The notes: generated by a model from the letters alone, not told the origin. Shown: positions 39,871 through 53,779, numbered from the stretch's first letter. The stretch: 64,000 bases of DNA from Epiperipatus broadwayi (GCA_028023455.1 JAQFVV010000229.1:620501-684500), one strand, 5' to 3'. Made by a program: numbers and translations.

Positions 39871-40537
39871 ATGTTTTCATGGTTGTATAATGTAAATAAT
39901 AGAGTAATTTTACCTTATATTAAAGGGGTTACTGATAAAATCAGTAGAAGACTATCTTGTTTTAATATAAAGATTACTTTTTCTACTGGCAAAAAAAATG
40001 GTGATTTTTTACATAAACCTAAAGACAGAATATTTTTGGAATACCAAGGAATTTATTAACTTCCATGTTTGCAGTGCTCAAGAAGCTATGTTGGTCAGTC
40101 TAATAGACAAATAAATGTCAGAATTAAGGAACATAAATAATGTTTTTAATCAAAAAATTAATACATCAGTTTTTACTTCCCATTTTTTAGAAATTTGTCA
40201 CAAACCTGACTTTCACAATGCATAAATGCTTGCTAATTTGGAGAGATATGATTTGAGAACCATGAGAGAATCAATTGAAATATTAAAGAGACCTACTGGT
40301 TTAAATAGGGCTCATGAAGCACAACGTATTTCAACCATATGGAAACCTCTCATTTTATCTGTGTCTTCTAATATTGACTTTAGATTAATGGGTGGTAAAA
40401 CTAAGAGAAATATACATTTTGATAAACCTCATATTCTGAATACTAAACTATTTCAAGCTGATTCTCGTGCTTCATCTCACACTCAGTCATGTTACAGTTT
40501 GACATCAAACAAATTTTCTTTCAAGGGTTTACCTTGA
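39871..40537 (+). pseudogene. Second Penelope-like element fragment: linker and GIY-YIG endonuclease
   Basis: The frame from 39871 reads LPYIKGVTDKISRRL and TFSTGKKNGDFL, the linker before the nuclease in Penelope-like elements. It continues to GIY, where an in-frame TAA (40057-40059) replaces what is normally a Lys codon, and then LPCLQCSRSYVGQSNRQINVRIKEHK with a further stop. After a frameshift the C-terminal block follows at 40226-40537: LRTMRESIEILKRPTGLNR and ISTIWKPLI, the conserved end of the family. No RT is nearby. It is clearly inactive. It differs in sequence from the fragment at 21.5-22.8 kb, so at least two Penelope-like lineages are present. Confidence 0.86.
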
Positions 40538-40617
40538 CAATGGTGGCTGCTAGTTCATTGAAATATTGGTATATAATAGAAAATAATGCACAGTTTTATC
40601 CAAAAAATTATATATAT

Positions 40618-43243
40618 TGTACCGGTAAAATCACCAGGCTTAATCACGCACAGTAATCCTTGTTCAAACCCAGTCCATGTCTAGGAATAAATTCCAAAAT
40701 GCAAACCAAATTCAAACCCAAACCCCTGGCATGACCAACCGATGAACAACGCAACAACGGTACGTGGTTTTCCCTTTACTAGCTCGTTGGAAAACACAGA
40801 CTAAATTACCCTACAATCAGTTATTCATATATATCCTATATTCGAGATCTTGGTACGGTTAATAATTCAATATATATATTTAAGTTGTCAATACAGACAG
40901 CAGGTGCTTAACTAGATTTCGAGAGCAATAAGACAAGAGAGACAAAAATAGATTAGATAAATTTTTAATAATTATTGAAATCATTGAATACTATGTACAG
41001 ATACGGTAAAATTTTCATACGTATATTTCTAATAATTTTCTACTAGTCCTTAATAATCATTTTAGACTGATAGACAAAACGCATGCCAATATTTATATGT
41101 TTTAAATGGTTGTACGAGTTGATATGAGAATCAGAGGAATTTGAGCATTTAAAATATTTAATTACTATTTGATATTAAGTTGTTTGATTTTAATAGATTC
41201 AAACCATTATGTATACGGATAATTGGAGGAGGTTTTATATAAAAATATAATATAATAATGATGTACTGATGGTTGCAGAGCTTAAGATATACTACAATAA
41301 TAACTTGCAGTGCATTGACGGAAGACCGAGCGGCTTGTACTTTGACAAGTCTTAATGCCCCCAAGTAGATCCGGGACACTACAACCAGCCGGGATCATTT
41401 TCGAACCCCGGTGATCCAAGAGATTATCTGGAGAAGAATTTCTTTCTTTCCAATTGGTAGTAAAAATGAGATGCCAACCTAGGCGAAGGAAAAGGCACCG
41501 CCACAGTAACATCGAGGAAGAGTGATCGGAAGTGGACTTAAAGCAAAACTATATAAAACCTTGATTATATCTCCGTAACATTTTCTATGCAACAATCTGA
41601 TATGACTATTCAAAATAAAACATAGCGAAATCAAAAGATCATAAAAGTAACGATTAATTAATTTCACTCTGAAACCCATAACTCCCCAGGTTGTTCGGAA
41701 GGTAATAATAGTAACAAAATATTCACTTTATATTATTACTCCGTTCATATATAAAAATAACACAATAAAAATTTAGACTTTATTTTATATTTGTTATTTG
41801 GAGCAAAGATTAAAATAACATTTTGACAAAATAAAAGGAACAATGCAGGTACTTGAATATTTCTCAACTCAACATAAACGAACCAAATTTTTTTGTTCGA
41901 AAAAAAAAATTACTTTTAAAATGAATATACTACTAATACTATGAAATAAACTTTAATGGCTTTAACTAGAGTTGAAAAATATTATTATTGGCATCGCTTT
42001 GTTTGTAAATGTAAGTAATAATAAAAATATAAGTATATTCACTAATGAATTACTATTAGGCACAAAATATTAGTAAATTATCATCTAAAGACTAGAGCAC
42101 AGAAATATTAGAGAAGAAATTTACTGACAGGCTTTAGTGTAACATTTTAACGAAGGAAAGCAAGAAATTTACATGTAATTACCTAGATTAATTCATAACA
42201 GATTAAATAATAAAATTATTAAGCTTAGAGGAAAGTTAAAAAGTTCATGTAACAAGAGTTACCATTCTTCTTCATCCGGCTTTTCTCCTTGCGGTAATGT
42301 TTATGCAGAACATAGGCGCGCATTTTGGATTCCTTAGAACGGCATGATTAATTTAAAGGTTGGAATTGAGAAAACTGGAAGCACAGGAAACATTATGGAT
42401 CAGCGGCTCGAAAGATTTAAATCGGCAGAACAGGGATCAGCTTCTTGGACTTAGCCCGACATTATTGCAATTCACCGGGCAACTTCTTAATCACAGTTGA
42501 GATGATTTCTGTGGCACAACTACTTTTCTGTAGCCCGAGACGGTCTACCCACAGTAAAGTCAAAAAGTAGAGTCCCCTAGTATATTATAACACAAGATGG
42601 CTACGGTCGATCATTCTGCATAGTTTTTGTTCATGACCCCGCCTCCTTTGATTTTCTGGCCTCCAGCAATATCTAATTTTGACTATACAATTGCATTCGC
42701 CTTTCTTGATAAGAGTCCTACATTTCTCATTTCCATTGTTTGATTTACATTTATTTCTAAATTCAATACATGATTCTAAATTGACAAACTAAATAATTAC
42801 ATAGGAATTCGTGAATACAAAATTGAAATTCATTATCTTAACTTTCAAAGTACAAACTAATTATTCTATACATTTTATACACGTAAGATTTGACTAAAAA
42901 TACCGATCAAATGAATGTGACTTTTGATCAGCATTTTTAAATGACTTTGTATAATTTTGAAAGATTTAAAATTAAAAAAATATATACACGCAATGAAACT
43001 TTTAAATTGAGCGAATATAAACCTACAAACCACACACACGAATATTATTTATCATGATTTGTAATATTTATACTTGTAATATTTACATTAAATTCTTTTA
43101 AACAAAGCATAAAACAACTAACTTAAAATTTATGTGGCCTGGAATAGAAAAAGCCTCATTGCGGGTAAATAGTGATTTAGAATTACCGTACTTCAAAATG
43201 AAAACTATGAAACTAAGATCGATCCTTCGATCTGTCTGTTTCA
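40618..43243. mobile_element. TG...CA-bounded, more GC-rich segment: possible solo LTR or old element
   Basis: The segment begins TGTACCGGTAAAATC right after a TATATAT run and ends CTGTCTGTTTCA right before another ATATATAT run. It is visibly less AT-rich than its surroundings at 40620-40800, 41300-41520 and 42280-42680. The TGTAC start and the (AT)n flanks resemble the two LTR elements further right. No coding sequence is convincing; frames on the minus strand at 41158-41679 overlap one another and have no known motif. No partner copy lies in this window, so the identification rests on boundaries and composition only. Confidence 0.4.
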
Positions 43244-43655
43244 ATATATATATATATAAACAATTAAATAAAATATTTCACAGATTCTTTTTAAAAAATT
43301 GATTTAACAATTAAATATATATTTTGCCTGTTTAAATAAATATTATGTTGGTGATTTTTATTGACATTAGTGTCATTCCAATACTTAATATCATATTTTG
43401 TAGAAGGGTGTAATTTTATTTTGAATAGGTATAACTTAAAGATAATATTTAATGCAATATATTTTTCAGGCTTATTTGAGATAATAGTCTAAAATTTGTT
43501 GGTAAAATGTATTACCAAAAATAAAATATTTTAAATTATCCACTATATTTTAAATATATAATAAACATGTATATATATAATTTTTAATACTTCTCTTCTG
43601 CTACTACCACAATTACTGCCACTACTACTACTATTATTATTACTACTGCTACTGC

Positions 43656-43693
<38 letters not shown>

Positions 43694-45139
43694 GCATTAT
43701 GAAAAAGGAAAGATAGTCAAATGCAAAATGGGTGACATAAAAACAGCCATATATTAATAAATATATAATAAGTATTTTAAAACATTTAATATAAAACAAG
43801 TAAAACCAAACAATTAGAATAATTAAAAACATTTGCAGTATGCATTAAAATACTTGTAGTAGTCATTTCATTAATTTGGATTTTTTAAAAGTTTTCTCCT
43901 TAACAAGAGATTGTTTATTTACATCTGGTCAGTTGGTGTTGTTGTAAATGAGTTATTTATCAAGATAAACCACATTCATTTTGCTCAAAATATGACTTAT
44001 AATGGTTTAATTGCATTTTCATTTACAAAGAGATATTTATATAACATGTAATTAATATTTACTGAGGCTATAACCTCGATAATATGCATATAAAATGCGA
44101 TAGTAGGGACCTCGTAATCAATGTGCATTTAATAAATTTATAATTATAACATGTAATTATAGAATGCTATGCGTGTTCATTCTACCAAAAATTATTATTT
44201 CATTATTACAATATGATATTCATTTGTAGAGTAACCATTGAAGTTTACAGTTAATACAGTTTACTTAATACATATATTATTAATTAATATATTTGCCTTA
44301 AGAAATCCATATGAAATAAGTTTTAAAGAGCTCAAAGTCCTTATCAAGTACTGAAAGAATAAAGAAAATTCAGAAGATATCTTAGAATATTTGTGTTTAT
44401 TATATAAATATATGTTTGTGTAGCTCAGAAGTATCATCCATATATATTAATAAAGGGGAAATCCAGAAGGGAAATTCATGTATTATGCCCAAAGTATTAT
44501 AAAGTACTCACGATTAACATCCATTTAATAAAGTAAGAGGAAAAATTCAGAAATGATTGTCAACAGCTTTGTTTGCTATTAATTTTAATTAAAGAGATAA
44601 ATAAGATCAAGAAGAATTTCATATATATTTCTGTAGTTATAAGTTTTAAAAATCAATATGGATATTAACTCCAACCTACTTTAAATTTATAATTGTAAAA
44701 ATGAAAATATATTGTGATGGGACTACCATTAAGATACCATAATCAGACCACATTAGGGTAGCAAATGTAATTAGCTCCAAGTAAATAAAATAATAACTTA
44801 CTGAACCTATCATAGTCTATGGTGAGCATTCTGAGGGATATTATTACTTTAAAGCCTATTGCTGTCAATATGAACTTCACAACAGTAATATTTTGTGCTT
44901 ATCATATGGATAGAACCCATGATACCTAAAGTATCTAGAATATTTATTAATTGTTTGATAATATTTTTAAAGTACCAAAATGGTGCCACTAGCGTAACAC
45001 TGTAAGTTTGAACTTGCCCTTTTGTAAAAATCCTGTTACCACTGAATTATAACTTTGGCATTCATGAAACTCACAGATGCTATGTTATTGCATTATTTAA
45101 TTAACCTGATGAAATGCATCAATTAAAAATGAATAAAGC
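43244..45139. other. AT-rich intronic stretch with a trinucleotide repeat
   Basis: Contains an imperfect (TTA/CTA/CTG)n tract at about 43601-43693, ending in a pure (ATT)n run. No gene is recognised. Confidence 0.65.

Positions 45140-45197
<58 letters not shown>
45140..45197. repeat. (TA)n microsatellite abutting an LTR element
   Basis: TA run with one TG interruption, directly next to the left LTR. The same dinucleotide follows the right LTR at 48602. Confidence 0.92.
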
Positions 45198-45201
<4 letters not shown>

Positions 45202-46569
45202 CCATTTATTTATATGTGGTACAAATATATTGGCTATTGGCATTTGGTAAAAGCTAAAAGAAAAAGTAAATTTAGCGATTTTTTAAATTAACGCACTTTA
45301 AATTTTTTTTTTGTTTGTGTAATTTTTTTTTTAAAACGTACAATGAAAGTTAAATTTTTCATTCATATTTTTTATGTAATTAAAAATAAAAGCTAAAATT
45401 GGAAATAATACGACACGCAGATTACTAATCCAGATAAACTAAAGGAAAGAGAATTCCACACACAAATTACAATCAGTAAAACCTTTTTGGAAGCTAATTA
45501 AAGATTGGTGGAATTATGTTTAAAAAATGAAAGAATTTATAACTTAAATTTAAGAAAGAATGTACAAGATTATTATCTTGTATGTTTATAAAAGGACAAA
45601 AGAAAGTATGCACAGAAGTCTGAAAACTGGACCAGGAGTATAAAAGGAAGAAATCAGTTGGATCAGGGTCTTCTCTGTTTTTTCTTTTGGCTGGTCCTGA
45701 ATCATGAAAGATCCAGGACCACTCTATGCTGAAATAATTTGTCACACTGGAGTGGACCAAAGCTTTTGACATCATTCATCATGAAGACATTGACCCCACA
45801 AAAGCTTTCATGACTAGCCTTTAGGACAGACCAAGAACAAGTTTAAATCAATGACCAAAACTATGCATGGTAATCAACCATCTATGAAAATTTGCTATTT
45901 TTACTGGTAAGCTAAGATTAACTATTCCTGAGTGTGACTAAATTAAGCATTTGCAAACCATTCTCCATTAAGCTTATAATATAATCCTGATAGAGACATT
46001 AATTTTCTCATTCAAGAGACTTTCATTTTAAAGAGCTTTCTAGAAGAAATTTGGAAGAACTGTAATCGTTAAACTGCTTTTTAATTAATTGACTCATGTC
46101 TGGATTAGCATGCATGTATTCTTTCCAACTTATTAGTAATTTGTGTTTTTAACATTTTAATTTGTTAGAATAAAATATTTATTTCTAATATCAATTATTC
46201 ATTGTGCATTGTTAATGATAATTTTTAAATTTATTAATTTTAGTTTATTAGGATTTGAGCATATAATTTACCTTTGCCAATATTTGTTGATTAAGCCCCA
46301 GGAATAATATTCTCTAAAAAAATAAAATTTTGGGATATGAAGACATTAGAAATCTATTGACTATAGTGCCCTCTTATGAATTAAAACTAACTTTGTCAAC
46401 AATTCCTGTCATAATAATTGGTAGATCCGTTAATCAGGAAATCTAGCTATGTTTTTTTGAAATGTGAACGAAATATTTATATTTTTCATCTTCCTACCTT
46501 GATTAACTTTCACTTCATATTGTGTAAAAAAAGGCCTACCAGAATCTATCAAAATATGAAAATGTTACA
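45198..46569 (+). repeat. Left (5') LTR
   Basis: Ends in GTTACA. Carries a TATAAAAGG box at 45639-45647 and an AATAAA at 46169-46174, plausible promoter and poly(A) signals. The terminal TG seen in the right LTR is degraded here within the TA run. A minus-strand frame at 45494-45775 lies inside this LTR and is not supported as a gene. Confidence 0.86.
45639..45647 (+). promoter_or_regulatory. TATA box of the LTR (also at 47649-47657 in the other LTR)
   Basis: TATAAAAGG in the left LTR and TATAAAAAG in the right one, at the same place relative to the ends. Confidence 0.55.
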
Positions 46570-46570
46570 A

Positions 46571-46589
46571 TGGCTTCCCAATGTGAGGC
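46571..46589 (+). other. Putative primer-binding site
   Basis: TGGCTTCCCAATGTGAGGC one base after the left LTR. Starting with TGG, it could pair with the CCA end of a tRNA. The tRNA is not identified. Confidence 0.55.
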
Positions 46590-47212
46590 TTTGACACAAC
46601 AACCACAACCTGAGATACATCATGTTGATGTAAAGAACATTACAACAATGTCCCAAAACCCATAGCCGGAGAATGCATAGTAGTTTTTTTTTTTTCAAAA
46701 AAACTAACTAAACCAGATTATACAACTGTAAAAATATATTTTTTAAAATATGTCTAGAAAACACAATCATGGCTGATGTAGAGGTTAAGCATAGCCCCGA
46801 GTTCTTATATGCCAGTATTTAACATAAGACCATCTGTAAATGACCATCAGTCTATTTGTAGCAGTGTTTCCAAGAAATGGGAGGAATTACCAAGTTGTTG
46901 TGAGCCTGTAAGACTCAAAAGGATGAGCAGTGCTTGAATGTTCTTATAACTTGGGCTTTTTATTGTTAGTATTATGCTTGAGTGGAAAGTACACAGTTGA
47001 ATGTGGAAATGTTTCTCATTCCTAATGTGTTATATCTCATTTCCCACTGTGTTATATCCTAAATGTGGGTTTTAAAGCCACATGTCACTTGTGAATAAGT
47101 CTACAAAAATATATCAGCATGCTAATACAAAAAAAAACGAATATGGACTTAAAACATAAGAATAAATAGTTTAAACCCCTATTTCATTCTCATCTCCTGG
47201 TGCCAGTGGTAT

Positions 47213-48601
47213 TGTACCATTTATTTATATATGCTACAAATATATTGGCATTTGGTAAAAGCTAAAAGAAAAAGTAAATTTAGCAATCTTTTAAATTAAC
47301 GCATTTAAATTTTTTTTTTTTGTTTGTGTAATTTTTTTTTTAAATGTACAATGAAAATTAATTTTTTCATTCATATTTTTTTTATGTAATTAAAAATAAA
47401 AGTTAAAATTGGAAAGAATAAGACATGCACATTACTAATCCAGATAAACTAAAGGAAAGAGAATTCCACATGCAGATTACAATCAGTAAAACCTTTTTGG
47501 AAGCTGATTAAAGATGGCGGAATTATGTTTAAAAAAAAGAAAGAATTTGTAACTTAAATTTAAGAAAGAATGTACAAGATTATTATCTTGTATGTTGATA
47601 AAAGGACAAAAGAAAGTGTGTGCAGAAGTCTAAAAACTGGACCAGGAGTATAAAAAGAAGAAACCAGTTGGATTACGGTCTTGTCTGTTTTTTCTTTTGG
47701 CTGGTTCTCGATCATGAAAGACCCAGGACCACTCTACACTAAAATAATTCATCATGCTAGAGTGCACTGAAGATTTTGACATCATTTATCATGAAGATGT
47801 CAATTCCAGAATAGCTTTCATGACTAGCCTTTAGGACAGACCAAGAACAAGTTAAAACCAATGGCCATGAGCTCATTCTACCTCATGAAAAACTATGCAT
47901 GGGATTGTCTACAGAAATTTGCTAAACTTACCGGTAAGCTAAGATAACTATTCCTGATTGTGACTAAATTAAGTGTTTGCAAGCCATTCTCCAGTAAGCT
48001 TATAATATAATCCTGATAGAGACATTAATTTTCTCATTCAAGAGGCTCATTTTAAAAAACTTTCTAGAAGAAATTTGGAAGTGAACTGTAATTGTTAAAC
48101 TGATTTTTAATTAATTGATTCATGTCTGGATTAGTGCACATGTATTCTTTCCAATTTATTAGTAATTTATGTTTTTAATATTTTAATTTGTTAAAATAAA
48201 ATATTTAGTTCTAATATCAACTATTCATTGTGCATTATTAATGATACTTATTAAATTTATTAATGTTAGTTTATTAGGACTTGAGCATATAATTTACCTT
48301 TGCCAATATTTGTTGATTAAGCCCCAGGAATAATATTCTCTAAAAAAAAAAAAAATTATGGGATACGAGGAAATTAGGAGTCTATTGACTATGGTGCCCT
48401 TTTATAAATTAAAACTAACTTCATTTACAATTCCTGTCATAATAATTAGTAGGCCAATTAATCAGGAAATATAGCTATGCTTTTTTTAAATATGAACAAA
48501 ATATTTATATTTTCCATCTTCATAGGTTGATTAAATTCACTTCATAGTGTGTAAAAAAAAAAGGCCTACCAAAATCTATCAAAACGTGAAAAAACATTAC
48601 A
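47213..48601 (+). repeat. Right (3') LTR
   Basis: Begins TGTACCATTT and ends ATTACA before an (AT)n run. Same internal order as the left LTR, including the TATA box and AATAAA region. Confidence 0.88.
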
Positions 48602-50279
48602 ATATATATATATGACAGTTTTTTTCATTAATAGTAATATGTAATTTATCTCTACATTCTCTCAAACAGTAATAGGTAAAACCATGACAAGGCATCTGCA
48701 TCTCTTAGAAATGATAAATTACATTACCTTTTCTTTTTTATATATATTAGATGAATATGCACAAACAACAAAATATTTTATTATCTCAGTTGTTCTTTCA
48801 AGGTTGAATTACATACACAAATAATGAAATCAATAACACGTATATCTAATGCTTCATTAAAAAAATTAGATAATGCACACAAAAATATAATATAAACATG
48901 CACCTTACTCTAAAGAAAACATATATACATATAATATTTAGAATAGGTTGGATTAATGTAAATAAAATATTGATATGGGTTAATAGTTAACCAACTAAGA
49001 AAAAATATATATTTATATGATATAATAATGAAATAATCATTCTTACTGTTAGTTTCTGTGTGTATTTTATCAGCAAAAAAAAACAATTTTATAAAAATGG
49101 CAACTATTACTTTGATCATACGACTGTAATAATCTTTATGATGGTCTTTTTTATTTCCCAATTGTCAACAAAGCTTTAGATGAATTTTTAGTCCATTGAT
49201 GATTCCTATGCACTTTTTGACTGAATTACAACTAAACAATTTTATCCAACCTGTTCTTTAACAGTTATTGATTTTCAGGCTAACAATATAACTTGTAGTA
49301 TCTTTTCCAATGAGTGGTTCCACAATTGTCTGATAGTTTGGCTGGTCATTATCAGGCATCAGTAGATCTCTTCTCATCTCTTCTTCATGCTAGATGACTT
49401 TTACATACAGGTTGGGTATCATTTCTTATTTCATAAAATGCTTATGGCCAGAACCACAAGTGCTTCTAGAAAATCATTCTGATATAATTTAAATTATATA
49501 CATATGTAGCTATTATATATTATGCACCTTTTATATAAATAGGTGGTCCAGATAGTCTTCACTCTCTGACACCACAAAACGTATTTTGCTTCAAAATATA
49601 TTCTGTTTCCAAAATGTCTTTTGACGCAAATTTTTAGTAACATATTTGTATAGGTTAGCAAGTGCTTTTAAACAACAACTTAATTTCTTCCATTCAACTC
49701 TATATAAATTCCATTTCGAAATGATTTATCGAAAAACAGCTTAATTAAATCCCTTTTGCCAACATTATCAATAATAATTGGAAACCAAAAATGAAAACAT
49801 ACAAAATGAAAATAATATTAATCTTTTAAGTAATACAAATTTATTCCAAAATACTGCATTTATAAAAATAAAATTTAGATAAAAAAATTTTTGTGAAGTT
49901 GATAACTGTTATGAACTAATTTACTTTCTTTTTTTTTCTTTCCAAAAATTGATTTTGTACTTAATTAACAAAACACATTTTTTTTAATTTTATGTACACA
50001 AATATTTGTTTGAGATGAAATGTGAAGAAACTCATATACATACTATCTGAATAAAACTTAATCCTTTATAGAATGAGCATTTAGAATAAAAAATACCATT
50101 ATTTATTGTCATATTCGATGCTTGTAGCTAGCTATGCATGGATATAATATTAATCTTATCAGAATCTTATACTGTTTCATGTAAAATCAAAAATGAAAAT
50201 ATTAAGAAAGAATAATAATGATAATTACATGTCATATGTGAAAGGGAGCATATTTTATATTTATTAATATTTTATATTA
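48602..50279. other. AT-rich intronic stretch
   Basis: No gene is recognised; the 83-codon minus frame at 48910-49161 has no family resemblance. Confidence 0.55.
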
Positions 50280-53000
50280 TCATTTTTAATCATTTCCAAT
50301 CCAGAACAGAATAAGAGCTCTCTAAATTTTTTCTAATTTTTCTTATACCTAATCTTTCACTTCCACATCAAACTAGTAGATATCTCTATTAAAAACATCC
50401 ATCTAACATTAGATATATTTCTAGATGTTTTACAATTTCTTGACACTCTGTTTAAGACTTCATCTATTCATCTATTATCATTTGATCTAGAAATATGGTC
50501 ATCTCAGCTTCAATTCCATCTTTTATTTTTTTAATGATATCAGTAATATCTCTTGTTCTCTCTCTCTCATATATTTAGTTTTCAATTGCTTCTTGTTACT
50601 CCTAACATAAATGTCACCAAACTTTTTTGAGTGATATAAAATTTCTATACTGCTCTTTTTTAAAGTGTCCAAGTCTCATATTTATGAGTAAGAACTGGTA
50701 AAACATATTTGTAAAAAATCTTTTTCAAACATATTGCCCATTTCCTTTTAACATTAAAGAACAAATACACTCCATCCAAATTTAATTTTATGATTATGTT
50801 TTTATCTTTATTAATAAAAGTGTTTGTTATTGTTAACTTCTTATAGTTCATCATTATAAATTTTTTATGTTCCTCTGAGGAAATCCATTAATCATTAATA
50901 TTTTAGCATTTATCTTTAGCCTATATTCTCACTTTCATCTGATAGTTCTAATAACATTTATTGAAGCTCTGAAGCACAAAAATAATCATATATTTATAAT
51001 CCAGACGATTTAAATAATCTCCATTTACTTTTTCTTCCTTACCTTTTCATTTTAATTCACAAAATACGTTTTGTAAAACTGCTGTAAAAAGTTTTGGAAA
51101 TATAGAGTAAGCCTGTAGTATACTCTTCTCACTGTTATTTTTTTTAGTATCACTTTCTAATTTAATTACTGTAGCATTTTGATAAATATTTTTCAGAATA
51201 TGGCAATATGCTGGGTCTATAACTTGATGATGATGCTTTAATCATTGTAAAAATGCATATATAATTAAATGCCTTATATAATCTACAAATCTAAAGTTAA
51301 TAGCAACTCAAACAATTTTTAAATCCAGTTTGTTCCTTTGGTTGATGAAAATGTTAAGTTTTCTGTAGGCAATTTGTAATTTATATTGATAACAATTTCT
51401 ATAAAATTGATAAAAACTGATAGGTCTATAATTTGTAATATCATCTTTCCATTTTTCTTAATTATCAATATTACTAGTGCATTCTTTCAATCATCTAGTG
51501 CATCTTCAACTTTTAGACATTTGGTTTATAACTTTGTCAACAATCTTTCATTTTTTTTAATTGCTATTTTAAATACTTTTACTGAAGTTGGAAAATCAGT
51601 TTGTTTGTTTATTAAGATGTCAATTATAATTTCATTATTTCCTGGAATTTTTCTTACATCATAGATTTAATTGCATATTTCACTTTTTCATTTAAAATGT
51701 TGGGCAATTCAAAAGATGTACTGGTTATAGAAGATACTTTGTTTTCATTTCTTAATTGCTGCATAATTTTGTATACAACTCTTCCATATATTTCATGATG
51801 TCATCTCTCTTCTGAATAATAGTTTCATCTTTTTTTCTTATTTAAGAAATGTTTCCAGCCAATACTAAAATGTTGTTTATACTTTTATGACTATTATTCT
51901 TTTTTATAGCTTTCAATTGTTAATTGACAGTTATATTTTCTTATATCTTTATTAAATCTTTTTTGTTACATTTTATAAAACTCTAAATATTTATTTTTTC
52001 TTAATCATTTTTATATATTTTCATATTCTTCTTTTTTTAATATACTGTCTTGTCTCTGTAGAAAATTTACTAGTAAATTGATGAATTTTTATAACTTCCA
52101 TCTTTGTTGCAATTTGAAATAGTTTATGAATTATCTTCCTAATTATTTATTTCAAATCAGAAAAACCTTTAAAATATGTTAATATTTTAAAGTAAATTTC
52201 ATGTTCTAATTTAGATTCATTCAAATGATTCTGAAAATTAACAATATCACATATGAATAATGTTTTTTTAATAATTTTTGTCTATCAAGTTTTGCCTTTA
52301 CATGTATCTTACATCTCACCAATAATCATTTTCTGTGTTAAATCTTTTAAAATCATTATAATATTGAAATACATATTTTTTGTTAGCTAAAATATTATCT
52401 AATTCTACTATAACTTCATTTGGATGTCTTCATATCCATTTCTCTTTAGCATAGATTTGTCTCTTTTTTCATTTCTATCATCAAAACCAAATGTATCCAC
52501 ATTTTCATATTTTAATCATTTACTAATTCAATCACTAAAGTCTGCTATGACCATTTTTAAAATATTGTTTGATCTGACTGGAAACATTTTTTATATCCAT
52601 ATAAAAATTCCTTTCTTCATTGTAATGAGATTTTATTGGGAATAAATCTGAATTATTTGTATTTGTTATCTTCCATTAAGTTGACTAAGGTTATCATTCT
52701 AACTGATACACTATCAATCTCTACAATGTTGTTCTTTTATTTTTTATTTCTATTGGACCTCATTTCAATTGTGCTTCCAATATTTGTGTCTTTAAAGTAA
52801 AGTGTATGTCTATTTTTTAAATCAGTTGTCTCTTTACACTTTTTCCTAGCTTCACAAAATCCAATAATGTCCATTTAATATTGATTTTCAATTGTTAATA
52901 CCTAAAGAAAATGTCATTAATGAATTGCAGTCTGGGTCCACATTCAAGGAATTCTTAGCATGCTCCACATTTTTCTATCAATTATTACCTTGGCTAGTGA
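50280..53000 (-). pseudogene. Decayed RTE-like LINE (endonuclease-reverse transcriptase) relic
   Basis: Translated on the minus strand across many stops and frameshifts, the order of an AP-endonuclease/RT LINE is readable. Endonuclease strands come first, near 52870-52640: MDIIGFCEARKK, LKNRHTLYFKDT, KNNIVEIDSVS. Then RT fingers near 51500-51420: WKNALVILIIKKNGK, DITNYRPIS. Then PKLFTAVLQNVF near 51100, matching the palm motif SPKLFTA. Finally KYVLPVLTHKYETWTL near 50700-50660, matching the conserved YVLPVLTYGxETWTL block. This motif series is typical of RTE-related endonuclease-RTs of animals. The element runs opposite to the host gene and is dead. Confidence 0.8.
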
Positions 53001-53779
53001 CTACAAAACTTTTGGGGAATGCAAGCCATAATTTAATTTTATTATCACAATAAATATCTATTTTCAAAAATGTTTATTAACATTCACATTAACTCTGTAT
53101 TCAATTTAAAACTATCAGGCAACTAAGAAGAAAGGCCATGGTCTTTCTTTGATCTTAAATTTAGAGATAGAGGGCCCATAATCTTACCCCAATGGTTAAG
53201 GCATATTGGTGTGCAGTTCATCTCTTTCCATATACTCTATAATTAGTCATGTATAATAACAACTGCAATGACAAGAACCCTGTTCAGTTCCTTCGAGATC
53301 TCAAAAATGAATTAAAGTATCTACTTTCAGTAATCAAACTACTTTCTGAAATCAATATTTTAAATAATATTTTTACATCAATTAAGGAATTATTATTTTA
53401 TTAATCTAATAAGTTTAAAGGCATTTTTTTCATGATTTGCATATAATACATCTAATGCAACATCTTGTGATTTATTCATATTGTAATTTAGTTCATTAGA
53501 TTATCAATAAATTAAATATAATCATACATTACATGTGTTAATATATAAATATATCATTGATAATTTTTATAAATATACAATTTAATTTGCAACAATGTTT
53601 TCTTTTAATAATATGCATAAAATTTTGGGTTCACATAAGCACAATTATAAATTAATTACATTTACATTTTATTCAGATTAACAAAGTGCTAAAATTTGAC
53701 CTTTCTTTATTTAAAGAAGTGTTGCTAGAATAACATAGTTATTAGAGCTATGATATACATCGTAACCACTACTAACCCC
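53001..53779. other. AT-rich intronic stretch with a possible SINE head
   Basis: Near 53169-53240, CCCCAATGGTTAAGGCATATTGG resembles the A-box region of a tRNA-derived SINE, but no B box is clear. The remainder shows nothing. Confidence 0.4.

Larger units (their letters stand above)
45198..48601 (+). mobile_element. Non-autonomous LTR retrotransposon, about 3.4 kb, no ORF
   Basis: Two direct repeats of about 1.38 kb (45198-46569 and 47213-48601) match closely from TACCATTTATTTATAT to TTACA, with scattered substitutions and small indels. They flank only about 640 bp of internal sequence. Right after the left LTR come one A and TGGCTTCCCAATGTGAGGC (46571-46589), positioned like a tRNA primer-binding site. 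This sets the element on the plus strand. No gag or pol can be read in the internal part. Both sides are (AT)n. Confidence 0.88.

Noticed and set aside
41158-41679. Overlapping minus-strand frames in the GC-richer segment
   Set aside because: Three overlapping short frames in different registers, none with a known motif.
51386-51664. Plus-strand 92-codon frame
   Set aside because: Antisense of the RT part of the RTE-like LINE relic.
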